From contig NZ_CANNFF010000003.1 of assembly GCF_947503855.1 (NCBI RefSeq), positions 186,001-250,000 of the forward strand: a stretch of DNA of 64,000 nt. Direction: 5' to 3'. This document shows positions 16,459-26,207 of the stretch, piece after piece. The notes under the pieces were generated by a model, which saw only the letters and a program-made list of their open reading frames with translations, searched no databases and was not told the DNA's origin. Numbering within the stretch: position 1 is the stretch's first letter; every line of letters starts with the position of its first letter. The DNA is from an uncultured Polaribacter sp. (lineage in GTDB: Bacteria > Bacteroidota > Bacteroidia > Flavobacteriales > Flavobacteriaceae). A program made the translations under genes and the position numbers.

Positions 16459-18183
16459 TTAATTGGCTTGATGGATGTATTTTGCGTATTTTTCTTGATG
16501 AGTTCTATCACCAGTTTTATAAAATTTTACTGCTTGATTAACCCTCATAAAGAAATGTTTGATATCTATAATATCTAAAATTCCACTTCTAAATAAATCG
16601 TCTCTTACAGGCCCCTTAACACCGGCAAAATAGAAGTTAATGCCTTTTTTTTGAAAAAACTTTACTCTTTCTTTTAGCATTTCTAAACCTGTACTATCTA
16701 CTCTATTGATACTTTCTGCATCTAAAACAATTAATTTTAAGGCATTGCCTTTTTGGTCTATCATTTCATCTAAACGATCTCTAAAATAGTTAGAGTTGGC
16801 ATAAAACAATTGTGCATCAAACCTAAAAACCAAAATATCTTTTTCTATAATAACTTCTTCAAATCTATTTTTATTTCTATAAAAATTAGAATCTGGCACC
16901 TTGCCTAACTCAGCCACATAAGGTCTAGAAGTTCTAAAAATTAGTATGATTAATGATAAACCTACTCCGATAATTATACCATATTTAATTCCTAATAATA
17001 ATGTTGCTAAAAAAGTAATTAACATTAACCAAAAATCTAAATTGTTGGCTTTCCATAAAAATTTTGCTTCTTTTATATTTACCAAACCAAATACTGCTAC
17101 AATAATAATTGCTGCTAAAACCGATTTTGGTAAATGATAAAATAGTGGTGTTAAAAATAAGAGGGTTATCAAAACCATTACCACAGAAACTAAAGCTGCC
17201 ATACCTGTTTTTGCGCCACTTTCTTGATTGATTGCAGAGCGCGAAAAACTAGAAGTACTTGGATATGCCTTAAAAAAAGAACCTGCAATATTACTTAAAC
17301 CTAAGGCAATTAATTCCTGATTGGGTCTTATTCTATATTCGTCTTGTTTGGCTTCTAATGATTTTGCGATAGAAATAGTTTCTAAATAACCCACCATTAC
17401 TAAAGTTAGTGCAATGGGTAATAGTTCTTTAATTTGTTCGAAATCTAAATCTGGTACACCAAAATTTGGCAAACCAGATGGAATGTCTTTTACAATAGAA
17501 ACATCAGAAAAACTTTTCCCAAAAAATTTCATGATTACAATACCTATTACAACTACAATAAGTGCATTGGGTATTTTTTTGTTTATCTTTCTAAAAATGA
17601 TGATGATAAGTGCAGATAAAAGACCAATTATTGTTGTATGATAATTATAATTGCTTATTTGATGCCAAATATCTTCTATAATTACTTGTAATTGATCACT
17701 TTGTACAAAATCTACCCCAAATAAATTTCTAAATTGATTAAATCCAATTATTAATGCTACTGCAGATGAGAAACCCGTAATTACAGGTTTTGATAAAAAA
17801 TTAACTACAAAACCCAAACTAAAAACTCCCATTATAAACTGAATGGAACCTACCATTAGTGCTAATAAAATAGCGATAGAAATATAACTTTCTGAACCTG
17901 CTAGTGCTAAGGTAGAAACTCCTGTTGCCACAATTAAAGAATCCATAGCAACGGGCCCAATTGCTACTTGCCTAGAAGAACCAAAAACAGCATACATAAT
18001 TTGGGGTACCAAAGCACAATACAAACCGTAAATGGGGGGCAAACCTGCTATTAATGCATAGGCAATACCTTGTGGAATTAAAATAATACCTACTGTGATA
18101 CCCGCTACTAAATCTCCTTTAAATAAAGAGGTATTGTAGTTAGGCAACCACTCTAAAATTGGTATTAATTTTTTTATGTTCAT
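16459..18183 (-). CDS. SulP family anion permease with STAS domain
   Basis: A 574-residue SulP (SLC26) transporter. The membrane part has the signature beginning GDLVAGITVGIILIPQGIAYA (about residues 24-44) and GLYCALVPQIMYAVFG, then roughly fourteen helical spans to about residue 415. The C-terminal STAS domain (about 440-550) has LIVLDAESINRVDSTGLEML. Substrates in the family are sulfate, bicarbonate or other anions. Its place between ruvB and the persulfide oxidation genes favours a sulfur oxyanion, but marine SulP proteins are often bicarbonate carriers, so the substrate stays open. It starts three bases after ruvB ends. Confidence 0.88.
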   Translation of the reverse strand: MNIKKLIPILEWLPNYNTSLFKGDLVAGITVGIILIPQGIAYALIAGLPPIYGLYCALVPQIMYAVFGSSRQVAIGPVAMDSLIVATGVSTLALAGSESYISIAILLALMVGSIQFIMGVFSLGFVVNFLSKPVITGFSSAVALIIGFNQFRNLFGVDFVQSDQLQVIIEDIWHQISNYNYHTTIIGLLSALIIIIFRKINKKIPNALIVVVIGIVIMKFFGKSFSDVSIVKDIPSGLPNFGVPDLDFEQIKELLPIALTLVMVGYLETISIAKSLEAKQDEYRIRPNQELIALGLSNIAGSFFKAYPSTSSFSRSAINQESGAKTGMAALVSVVMVLITLLFLTPLFYHLPKSVLAAIIIVAVFGLVNIKEAKFLWKANNLDFWLMLITFLATLLLGIKYGIIIGVGLSLIILIFRTSRPYVAELGKVPDSNFYRNKNRFEEVIIEKDILVFRFDAQLFYANSNYFRDRLDEMIDQKGNALKLIVLDAESINRVDSTGLEMLKERVKFFQKKGINFYFAGVKGPVRDDLFRSGILDIIDIKHFFMRVNQAVKFYKTGDRTHQEKYAKYIHQAN

Positions 18184-18186
18184 ATT

Positions 18187-19209
18187 TTAAAACAACTCTC
18201 CTTGATTTCTTCCTTTTGTTCTACCTAAATGTTTATACGCTAACTCAGTAACTTCTCTTCCTCTTGGTGTACGCATTATAAAACCTTGTTGAATTAAAAA
18301 AGGTTCGTATACTTCTTCAATAGTTTCAGTATTTTCACTAACTGCTGTAGCAATTGTAGAAATACCTACAGGACCTCCTTTAAACTTATCTATAATAGTT
18401 GCCAATATTTTATTATCCATTTCATCTAAACCATGTGCATCTACATTTAAAGCTTTTAAAGCGTATTTTGCAATTTCTACACTAATATTTCCATCACCTT
18501 TTATTTGTGCAAAATCTCTAACTCTTCTTAACAATGCGTTGGCTATTCTTGGTGTTCCTCTACTTCTTCCTGCAATTTCAATTGCGCCTTCCATAGAAAT
18601 TGGAACACCCAAAATATGAGCACTTCTTTGTATAATAGTGGTTAATAAATCTGTTTTGTAATAATGTAAACGGCTACTAATACCAAATCTTGCTCTCATT
18701 GGTGCTGTTAGCAAACCAGAACGTGTAGTTGCTCCAATTAAAGTAAAGGGTTCTAAATTGATTTGTACTGTTCTGGCATTTGGGCCAGATTCTATCATTA
18801 TATCAATTTTATAGTCTTCCATAGCAGAATACAAGTACTCTTCTACAATGGGGCTTAAACGATGTATTTCATCAATAAACAAAACATCTCTTTCATCTAA
18901 ATTTGTAAGTAAACCTGCTAAATCGCCTGGCTTGTCTAAAACGGGGCCAGAAGTAACTTTTATACCCACTTGTAGTTCGTTGGCTAAAATATGTGCCAAG
19001 GTTGTTTTTCCTAAACCTGGGGGACCATGAAAAAGCGTGTGATCTAAAGCTTCCTCTCTTTGATTGGCTGCTTCTACAAAAACTTTTAAATTGTCTATTG
19101 CTTGGTCTTGACCTGTAAAATCATCAAAAGAAAGTGGACGTAACTTTTTTTCTACATCGAAGTCTTCGTTAGATAGGTTACTGTTTTCAGGATTTAAGTT
19201 TTCATTCAT
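18187..19209 (-). CDS. ruvB: Holliday junction branch-migration helicase RuvB
   Basis: I start it at the ATG at 19209 ([10 protein letters not shown]), giving 340 residues, the usual length; an upstream ATG would add nineteen hydrophobic residues not expected in RuvB. The AAA+ core has Walker [13 protein letters not shown] (about residues 60-71), the Walker B DEIH box, sensor [18 protein letters not shown] and the C-terminal winged helix ending in ELAYKHLG. It drives branch migration together with RuvA. It may be cotranscribed with the SulP gene, which starts three bases later. Confidence 0.95.
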   Translation of the reverse strand: MNENLNPENSNLSNEDFDVEKKLRPLSFDDFTGQDQAIDNLKVFVEAANQREEALDHTLFHGPPGLGKTTLAHILANELQVGIKVTSGPVLDKPGDLAGLLTNLDERDVLFIDEIHRLSPIVEEYLYSAMEDYKIDIMIESGPNARTVQINLEPFTLIGATTRSGLLTAPMRARFGISSRLHYYKTDLLTTIIQRSAHILGVPISMEGAIEIAGRSRGTPRIANALLRRVRDFAQIKGDGNISVEIAKYALKALNVDAHGLDEMDNKILATIIDKFKGGPVGISTIATAVSENTETIEEVYEPFLIQQGFIMRTPRGREVTELAYKHLGRTKGRNQGELF

Positions 19210-19264
19210 TAAAACAAAGATAATAATATTTGAAATAGCATTTTTGTAACTTTTGCTACAAAGC

Positions 19265-19296
19265 AAAAAACCTCTCCATATAGGAGAGGTTTTTTT
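19265..19296 (-). terminator. Terminator of the ACIII-cytochrome oxidase operon
   Basis: AAAAAACCTCTCC and GGAGAGGTTTTTT form a long stem with a four-base loop. It lies 17 bases past the cytochrome oxidase subunit I stop on the minus strand and is followed there by T residues. Confidence 0.85.
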
Positions 19297-19312
19297 ATTT
19301 CTATTTTATTAT

Positions 19313-21094
19313 TTATGAAGGTTCTTCGCCATCTAATAAAGGTGTTGTTTGTAAAACAAAGTCTTGACCATGTAAATAATCGCTATCGTCATCATTAGAG
19401 TCTACACGTTTACTATAGTCATAAGCCCACCTATGAACTTCTGGTAATTTTCCTGGCCAGTTACCATGTACATGTTCTACAGGTGTTGTCCATTCAAGAG
19501 TATTCGATTTCCAAGGATTTTTTGTTGCTTTTTCTCCTCTATACATTGAAATAAAGAAATTTGCAATAAAAAATATTTGAGCAATACCACCTACTAACGC
19601 AAAAATTGTAATAACTACGTTTATGTCTGCTAAGTCGTCAAACATTGGAAAATTTGTATTTGTATAATATCTTCTTGGTAAACCAGCTAATCCTATAAAG
19701 TGCATTGGCCAAAAAACGCCATAAGCACATATAATTGTGATCCAGAAATGCCAGTAACCTAAAGTTTTATTCATCATTCTACCATACATTTTTGGGAACC
19801 AATGATAAATACCTGCATACATTCCGAAAATTGCAGAAACACCCATCACTAAGTGGAAGTGAGCTACCACAAAATAAGTATCGTGTATGTTAATGTCTAA
19901 AGCAGAATCACCTAAAACTAAACCGGTTAAACCACCTGTTACAAATGTTGATACCAAACCTATAGAAAATAACATAGCCGGATTTAATTGTAAATTACCT
20001 TTCCACAGAGTTGTAACGTAGTTAAATGCTTTTACTGCAGAAGGAATTGCAATTAATAAGGTTGTAAATGTAAATACAGAACCTAAGAAAGGATTCATAC
20101 CAGAAACAAACATATGGTGACCCCAAACAATTGTAGATAAAAATGCAATGGCCATAATAGAACCAATCATAGCTCTGTAACCAAATATTGGTTTTCTAGA
20201 GTTTGTAGAGATAATTTCTGATGTAATACCTAAAGCTGGTAATAATACAATATATACTTCTGGGTGTCCTAAGAACCAAAATAGGTGTTCGTAAAGCACT
20301 GGAGAACCGCCTTGATAATGTAATACTTCACCAGACATAAAAATATCTGATAAGTAAAAAGAGGTGCCAAAACTTCTATCAAAAACTAATAATAATGCAG
20401 CAGACAATAGTACTGGGAAAGAAACTACACCTATAATTGCAGTTACAAAAAATGCCCAAATTGTTAAAGGTAATCTTGTCATTTTCATTCCTTTGGTTCT
20501 TAAATTTAGTACCGTAACTATATAATTTAAAGCTCCAATTAATGAAGATGCAATAAATATAGCCATAGAAACTAACCAAAGAGTCATTCCTGTTCCAGAA
20601 CCTGGTATTGCTTGTGGTAATGCACTAAGAGGTGGGTAAACAGTCCATCCAGCAGAGGCTGGACCTGCTTCTACAAAAAGAGAAATAACCATAATAATAC
20701 TAGATAAGAAAAACAACCAGTAAGAAACCATATTTAGGAATCCAGAAGCCATATCTCTTGCACCTATTTGCAATGGAATTAGTAAGTTAGAAAAAGTACC
20801 ACTTAAACCAGCTGTTAAAACAAAAAAGACCATAATTGTACCATGTATTGTAACCAGAGCTAAATAAATATCTGGATTCATAATACCATCTGTTTGATGA
20901 GGTCCTAAAAATGCTTCAACAATTGTAAATGAGGTATCTGGCCACGCAAGTTGTAAACGGAATAACATAGACATCATAACTGCAATGATTCCCATAAACA
21001 TACCAGTTACCAAGAACTGCTTAGAAATCATTTTATGATCTTGACTAAAAATATATTTCGTTACAAATGTTTCTTTATGATGATGATCTGACAT
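19313..21094 (-). CDS. ctaD: Cytochrome c oxidase subunit I
   Basis: A 593-residue haem-copper oxidase subunit I with about twelve membrane helices. The key residues are in place: WFLGHPEVYIVLLPALG with the CuB His and cross-linked Tyr, the GHHMFV double His, and HDTYFVVAHFHLVMG for the haem a3 and haem a ligands. It reduces oxygen to water with electrons from subunit II. It is the last gene of the operon with alternative complex III, fitting the known ACIII-aa3 supercomplex of Bacteroidetes. Subunits III and IV are not in this window. Confidence 0.95.
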   Translation of the reverse strand: MSDHHHKETFVTKYIFSQDHKMISKQFLVTGMFMGIIAVMMSMLFRLQLAWPDTSFTIVEAFLGPHQTDGIMNPDIYLALVTIHGTIMVFFVLTAGLSGTFSNLLIPLQIGARDMASGFLNMVSYWLFFLSSIIMVISLFVEAGPASAGWTVYPPLSALPQAIPGSGTGMTLWLVSMAIFIASSLIGALNYIVTVLNLRTKGMKMTRLPLTIWAFFVTAIIGVVSFPVLLSAALLLVFDRSFGTSFYLSDIFMSGEVLHYQGGSPVLYEHLFWFLGHPEVYIVLLPALGITSEIISTNSRKPIFGYRAMIGSIMAIAFLSTIVWGHHMFVSGMNPFLGSVFTFTTLLIAIPSAVKAFNYVTTLWKGNLQLNPAMLFSIGLVSTFVTGGLTGLVLGDSALDINIHDTYFVVAHFHLVMGVSAIFGMYAGIYHWFPKMYGRMMNKTLGYWHFWITIICAYGVFWPMHFIGLAGLPRRYYTNTNFPMFDDLADINVVITIFALVGGIAQIFFIANFFISMYRGEKATKNPWKSNTLEWTTPVEHVHGNWPGKLPEVHRWAYDYSKRVDSNDDDSDYLHGQDFVLQTTPLLDGEEPS

Positions 21095-21126
21095 AATCTT
21101 AATTTTATTTGTATGTTTTTTTTAAT

Positions 21127-22134
21127 TTATTTAATAACTTCAGTTAATGTTGGTTGCTCAGACAACCATTTATCGTATTCATCTTGTTCTACAACAGTAA
21201 TTTTCATTTGCATATTGTAATGAGATGCACCACAAATTTTATTACATAATAACAGGTAATCAAAAACATAAGGATCTTCTCCTTTTGCTCTTCTAATTTT
21301 ATTAATACCGATGGTTTTCTTAATTACCTCAGAATTGTTTCTCATTTCTTCAGTAGTGTATTTTGGTGTAAAACCAAATTCTGTAACCATTCCAGGAACA
21401 CAATTCATCTGAGCTCTAAAATGTGGCATGTACGCTGAGTGCAATACATCTTGAGATCTAAATTTAAAATGGATTTTTCTACCTTTTGGAAGGTATAATT
21501 CAGTTACTTGTTTATCGTCTGCAGCATTTTTATCAGACATATCTACACCCATAGTGTTGATCCCTTTGATAAAATTTACGTTTCCTAAACCTAATGTATT
21601 GTCTGCTCCTGCATAACGTGCATCCCATCTAAATTGTTGAGAATAAACTTCTATTACAATTGGGTCTTCTGCATCAGATAAGTCCATTACATTATTCCAT
21701 TGCCATAAACCATAACCAATTAAACCAACTAAAACGATAGCAGGTGTAACTGTCCAAATAAATTCTAATTTGTGGCTATCTGCATAAAATTTTGCTTTTT
21801 GACCTTCTTTTCCTTTATATTTAAAAGTAAAATAGAAGATTAAAAATTGCATTATAAATTGAACGATACCTATTAACCAAAATGTAATATTAAATAAATT
21901 ATCATCATGTTCTCCTTCAAATGAAGCAGATTCTGGTAACATAATTACATTCATGAAGATTAAACAATAAATCATCATTGCATATAAAAACGCTAAAAAA
22001 CCAATTGCGTATTTACCTTGAGCAGCATTATCTTTATCGTTGGCAATAGAACTTCTAAAGTTCATTATTCTAGTAATTTGCCAAACACTTACACCGATTG
22101 CAACACCTATAAAAATATAAAATAGAGCTAGCAT
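21127..22134 (-). CDS. ctaC: Cytochrome c oxidase subunit II (CuA subunit)
   Basis: A 335-residue subunit II. It has an N-terminal membrane anchor (about residues 2-20), two further helices (about 45-65 and 85-105), and a periplasmic cupredoxin domain with the CuA site in LLCNKICGASHYNMQMKI (about 297-314) and a first His in LHSAYMPHFRAQMN. No C-terminal cytochrome c domain follows, unlike caa3 enzymes, so electrons probably come from the haem domains of alternative complex III or a soluble carrier. It lies 32 bases upstream of subunit I. Confidence 0.93.
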   Translation of the reverse strand: MLALFYIFIGVAIGVSVWQITRIMNFRSSIANDKDNAAQGKYAIGFLAFLYAMMIYCLIFMNVIMLPESASFEGEHDDNLFNITFWLIGIVQFIMQFLIFYFTFKYKGKEGQKAKFYADSHKLEFIWTVTPAIVLVGLIGYGLWQWNNVMDLSDAEDPIVIEVYSQQFRWDARYAGADNTLGLGNVNFIKGINTMGVDMSDKNAADDKQVTELYLPKGRKIHFKFRSQDVLHSAYMPHFRAQMNCVPGMVTEFGFTPKYTTEEMRNNSEVIKKTIGINKIRRAKGEDPYVFDYLLLCNKICGASHYNMQMKITVVEQDEYDKWLSEQPTLTEVIK

Positions 22135-22169
22135 ATTTATCTTGTCTTAATTTTTAATTCAATTATTTA

Positions 22170-23609
22170 TTAATGATGATCTGCTGATCCTTCACCTCTA
22201 TGTTCGATATTATAGTAGTGAAAATGTTCACTTTCTTCTAAAAATGGATTCCCTTTAGGTACCGCACTTGCTTTTGCAAAAGAGCTAAATACTGTGTATA
22301 TAAATATTCCTAAGAAAAATAATAGTGCACTTATTTCTGCAATACCAAAGCCCCATTGACCACCAACAGTAGCTGGCATTACCATGATAAATACATCTAT
22401 ATAATGACCTCCTAAAATTACAATACCTCCAATGACTACAAACCAAGGGATACTTTTGAAATCACTATTTAATAATAATAATACTGGGAATATAAAGTTC
22501 ATAGCAACCATTGCTAAAAATGGTAACTTATACTCATTAAATCTTGCAACAAAGTAAGTAGTTTCTTCTGGAATGTTTGCATACCATATCAACATAAACT
22601 GTGCAAACCATAAGTAGGTCCAGAATACTGAGAAACCAAACATGAATTTTGCTAAATCGTGAATATGACTATCGTTTACTTGTGGTAAAGCTCCTTTAGA
22701 ACGTAAATAAATTGTAACAAAGGCTATTACTGTTAAAGCACTTACTAATAAAGTTGCTAGTACATACCAACCAAATAATGTAGAAAACCAGTGTGGGTCT
22801 AATCCCATAATCCAATCCCAAGACATCATACTTTCTGTAATCATAAATATAAACAGAAATATAACTGAAGCATTATAGTTTTTCTTGTAGGTTTTGTGTC
22901 CGTCATTTGCTGTATCTTCTGCAATTGAATTTTTTCTAATAAACCATCTGTAAAGATTCCAAAGTAATAAATAAATAACACTTCTTATTGCCCAACCAGG
23001 AACATTCATCCACCAAGATTTACCATCTACAATTGGATCGTAATTAGTACTTGCTGGGTCAAAAGTTCCAGGGGTCATCCAAGAAAACATATGATTGTAA
23101 TGTCCTAAAGTTAAACCAATAATTACTAACATAATAATAGATGTTGGTACTAAATTGGCTGTTATGGCTTCCATCACTCTAAATAAGACTATAGACCAAC
23201 CAGATTGTGCAACTCTTTGTGCTGCATAAAAGGCAAGTACTAGAAGCGAAATACCTAAAAAGAAAAATAAGGCTACATATACTGCAGACCAAGGTCTATT
23301 TTGTAGTTGATGTAACACATGTGTTGCATGAGAATCATCATCATGAGTACCATGTGCACTCATTTCTTTTTTTGTGTGTTCGTTTGTATCATGTACTCCT
23401 GAAGCATCATGATTACCCTCTACAACTTTACTACCATGATCGTCTGTATGACCACTGCCGTGACCATCATCGTGAGATGCTGTTATTGCATGTTTTGCAT
23501 CTTCTAAAGTTTTGTTAGAAGCACTATAAAAGCTAAATGCAATTCCTATTATACCAATTAAAATTAGTGCTAATGAGAATGTTTTTAATTTACCTGAGAA
23601 TTGATACAT
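22170..23609 (-). CDS. actF: Alternative complex III subunit ActF (quinol:cytochrome c oxidoreductase)
   Basis: A 479-residue membrane protein with about ten helices, related to NrfD-like ActC and one of the quinone-side membrane subunits of alternative complex III. Recognisable parts are PGWAIRSVIYLLLWNLYRW and MSWDWIMGLDPHWFSTLFGWYV. An unusual His-rich loop follows the first helix: residues 40-100 contain thirteen His plus many Asp and Gly. Its neighbours are ActE and cytochrome oxidase subunit II in the same operon. The His-rich insert may bind metal or may just be a flexible linker. Confidence 0.92.
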   Translation of the reverse strand: MYQFSGKLKTFSLALILIGIIGIAFSFYSASNKTLEDAKHAITASHDDGHGSGHTDDHGSKVVEGNHDASGVHDTNEHTKKEMSAHGTHDDDSHATHVLHQLQNRPWSAVYVALFFFLGISLLVLAFYAAQRVAQSGWSIVLFRVMEAITANLVPTSIIMLVIIGLTLGHYNHMFSWMTPGTFDPASTNYDPIVDGKSWWMNVPGWAIRSVIYLLLWNLYRWFIRKNSIAEDTANDGHKTYKKNYNASVIFLFIFMITESMMSWDWIMGLDPHWFSTLFGWYVLATLLVSALTVIAFVTIYLRSKGALPQVNDSHIHDLAKFMFGFSVFWTYLWFAQFMLIWYANIPEETTYFVARFNEYKLPFLAMVAMNFIFPVLLLLNSDFKSIPWFVVIGGIVILGGHYIDVFIMVMPATVGGQWGFGIAEISALLFFLGIFIYTVFSSFAKASAVPKGNPFLEESEHFHYYNIEHRGEGSADHH

Positions 23610-23636
23610 ATCTTTCGTATTCTATCTTTTTGTATA

Positions 23637-24185
23637 CTATTTTAACAAATCGTTACGCAATACTTCTACATATTGCACTATTTGCCAACGTTCTTTATAA
23701 GTTAATTGACCTGAATGAGATCCCATTAAGTTTTTACCATGCATTAAAACATGATAAATACTACCTTCTGTTATATCTCTATCTTTATAATTAGGTATAC
23801 CAGCAAACTTTTCTGAAGTTGCTAAATACCCTTGTCCATCTCCTTTTTTACCATGACAAGAAACACAATAAATTGTATACATTTTCTTACCATTTTCTAA
23901 ATTTTTCTCGTTTTTCTCTAAAGGAGACTTTAAAGCTGTTTTTGCTTTTTCGTAACCATCAATAGTGTCTGGTATATCATAAGCAGGTACGCCTCCTCTT
24001 GGAATAGTACCGGCAACAGGTTTACTATTTACAGGTGCTCCTTTAAGACCATTAGCGCCATCTGCATCATATGGTACAGATTCGTACATGTCTGGCATGT
24101 ATTGTGCTTGTCTTGTTGTTTTGTCATTACAAGAACTTAAAGTTGTAATGGCAATTAAAGCAATAATTAATTTAAATTTCTTCAT
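23637..24185 (-). CDS. actE: Alternative complex III subunit ActE (monohaem cytochrome c lipoprotein)
   Basis: A 182-residue protein with a lipoprotein signal (MKKFKLIIALIAITTLSSC, Cys at 19) and a single class I cytochrome c domain. The haem site CVSCHGKKGDGQG lies at about residues 108-120 and the distal Met is probably in HGKNLMGSH or a nearby loop. It would sit on the periplasmic face of alternative complex III and pass electrons to the oxidase. It ends 27 bases before actF starts. Confidence 0.92.
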   Translation of the reverse strand: MKKFKLIIALIAITTLSSCNDKTTRQAQYMPDMYESVPYDADGANGLKGAPVNSKPVAGTIPRGGVPAYDIPDTIDGYEKAKTALKSPLEKNEKNLENGKKMYTIYCVSCHGKKGDGQGYLATSEKFAGIPNYKDRDITEGSIYHVLMHGKNLMGSHSGQLTYKERWQIVQYVEVLRNDLLK

Positions 24186-24194
24186 AACTTTATA

Positions 24195-24722
24195 TTAGTG
24201 CTTGTCTACTATATTAATTTCTACAGCGCCAGTTTCTGTTAATAAAGCTGTTAATGCATCTACATTATCGCTTACAGGAATTTCCATTAAAAAATGGTCG
24301 TCTGTAGTTCTTGGATCTGGATTTTCTGCTTCTTTAAATGGCCATATTCTACTTCTCATATAAAAAGTGATTACCATTAAATGGGCTGCAAAAAAAACTG
24401 TTAATTCAAACATAATTGGTACGAATGCTGGCATGTTATCAATCCAAGAAAAACTTGGTTTACCACCAATATCTTGTGGCCAATCTTGTATCATTATATA
24501 ATTTGTCATCCAAATGGCAACAGCTAAGCCTGTAATACCATAAAAAAATGCCGTAATTGCTAATCTTGTGGGTGCTAAACCCATTGCTTTGTCTAAACCA
24601 TGTACTGGAAAAGGACAAAATACTTCTTCTATGTGATGATGTTTTGCTTTTACAGCTTTTACTGCATCAAGTAAAACTTCATCATCATTATAAAATGCAT
24701 GAATAACTTTTGATGATTCCAT
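24195..24722 (-). CDS. actD: Alternative complex III subunit ActD (DUF3341)
   Basis: A 175-residue protein of the DUF3341 family. The N-terminal soluble part includes VIHAFYNDDEVLLDAVKAVK and FCPFPVHGLDKAMGL, and two membrane helices follow (about residues 55-75 and 98-118). It is a structural membrane subunit of alternative complex III with no cofactor visible. It is ten bases upstream of actE and two bases downstream of actC, in the order seen in other Bacteroidetes. Confidence 0.92.
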   Translation of the reverse strand: MESSKVIHAFYNDDEVLLDAVKAVKAKHHHIEEVFCPFPVHGLDKAMGLAPTRLAITAFFYGITGLAVAIWMTNYIMIQDWPQDIGGKPSFSWIDNMPAFVPIMFELTVFFAAHLMVITFYMRSRIWPFKEAENPDPRTTDDHFLMEIPVSDNVDALTALLTETGAVEINIVDKH

Positions 24723-24724
24723 AA

Positions 24725-26185
24725 TTATCCTTTTTTATTATTATCAGGGTTAACTTCCTTAGATTTTGCGTTAGCTACAATAGATGGCTTTGTAGGAATA
24801 CCTTCTTCTCTTCTCTTTTTATAAAACTCTCCAGAAGATTTTAAGATAGTTTTTACTTCTGCTTGTGCAATTACTGGGAAAGTTCTTGCGTATAATAAGA
24901 ATAATACAAAGAAGAATCCTATAGTACCAATAAAGATACCTACATCTACAAACGTTGGCTCAAAACGCCACCAAGTAGATGGTAAATGACCTTTACTTAA
25001 TACAATTGCGATGATATCGAAACGCTCAAACCACATACCAATATTAATAAATATTGAAATGATGAAAGACCATATAAAACTTCTTCTAATTTTCTTAAAC
25101 CATAACAACTGAGGTGTTAATATGTTAAAGAATAATAATGAATAGAATGCCCAAGCATAAGGGCCTGTTGCAGCACCAACTGATAAATAGGTGTAATTTT
25201 CATAAGGTGATCCTGTGTACCATGCAATAAAAAATTCTGTTGCATAAGCTACCGCTACAATACCCCCTGTTAAGATAATTACGATGTTCATATATTCTAC
25301 GTGTAAACGTGTGATATAATCTTCCATATTTGTAACTTTTCTCATAATACCTAATAAGGTTTGTACCATGGCAAATCCTGAAAAGATTGCTCCTGCAACG
25401 AAATAAGGTGGAAAAATTGTTGAATGCCAACCTGGGTTAATTGAAGTAGCAAAGTCCATGGATACAATAGTATGTACAGAAAGTACTAATGGTGTTGCTA
25501 AACCAGCTAACACTAGTGATACTTCTTCAAAACGTTGCCAATCTTTTGCTCTACCAGACCAACCAAAACTTAATAATGCGTAAATCTTCTTTTGAAAAGG
25601 TTTTACAGCTCTATCACGAATCATGGCAAAATCTGGTAATAAACCTGTCCACCAGAAAACTAATGAAACTGATAAATAGGTAGAAATTGCAAAAACATCC
25701 CACAACAATGGTGAGTTAAAGTTTACCCATAAAGAACCAAATTGATTTGGTATTGGCATTACCCAGTAACCATTCCAAGGTCGTCCCATGTGAATAATTG
25801 GAAACAATCCTGCCTGAAAAACGGCAAAAATTGTCATTGCTTCTGCAGAACGGTTTATAGCCATTCTCCATTTTTGACGGAATAGTAAAAGTACTGCAGA
25901 AATTAATGTTCCTGCGTGTCCAATACCTACCCACCATACAAAGTTTGTGATATCCCAAGCCCATCCAATGTTCTTGCTTAATCCCCAAACTCCAATTCCT
26001 GTTCCTACAGTGTAAAAAATACAGCCAAATCCCCAAAGCATTGCTGCTAAAGAAATATAAAAAGCCATGTACCAATTTTTATTTGCTTTACCTTCTATAG
26101 GTTTCGCAATATCTTCAGTAATATCGTGGTAACTTTTATCACCTAATACTAAAGGTTCCCTTATGGGTGCTTCGTAATGAGACAT
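24725..26185 (-). CDS. actC: Alternative complex III subunit ActC (NrfD/polysulfide reductase membrane subunit)
   Basis: A 486-residue NrfD-type membrane protein with about ten helices, the main quinol-binding subunit of alternative complex III. Typical parts are WVGIGHAGTLISAVLLLFRQKWR (about residues 87-109), MGRPWNGYWVMPIPNQFGSLW and FDIIAIVLSKGHLPS. It works with the iron-sulfur protein ActB, encoded just upstream. The gene starts 22 bases after actB ends. Confidence 0.93.
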   Translation of the reverse strand: MSHYEAPIREPLVLGDKSYHDITEDIAKPIEGKANKNWYMAFYISLAAMLWGFGCIFYTVGTGIGVWGLSKNIGWAWDITNFVWWVGIGHAGTLISAVLLLFRQKWRMAINRSAEAMTIFAVFQAGLFPIIHMGRPWNGYWVMPIPNQFGSLWVNFNSPLLWDVFAISTYLSVSLVFWWTGLLPDFAMIRDRAVKPFQKKIYALLSFGWSGRAKDWQRFEEVSLVLAGLATPLVLSVHTIVSMDFATSINPGWHSTIFPPYFVAGAIFSGFAMVQTLLGIMRKVTNMEDYITRLHVEYMNIVIILTGGIVAVAYATEFFIAWYTGSPYENYTYLSVGAATGPYAWAFYSLLFFNILTPQLLWFKKIRRSFIWSFIISIFINIGMWFERFDIIAIVLSKGHLPSTWWRFEPTFVDVGIFIGTIGFFFVLFLLYARTFPVIAQAEVKTILKSSGEFYKKRREEGIPTKPSIVANAKSKEVNPDNNKKG

Positions 26186-26207
26186 ATTCTTATATCTTAA
26201 AATTTAA

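Noticed and set aside
19210..19222. TATCTTTG on the minus strand (19215-19222) as a ruvB promoter
   Set aside because: It lies only five bases before the start codon, so transcription would begin at or inside the gene, and no -33 element is present.
23207..23518. A plus-strand open frame with a His- and Leu-rich product
   Set aside because: It lies antisense to the His-rich loop of actF, whose CAT/GAT-rich codons generate it.
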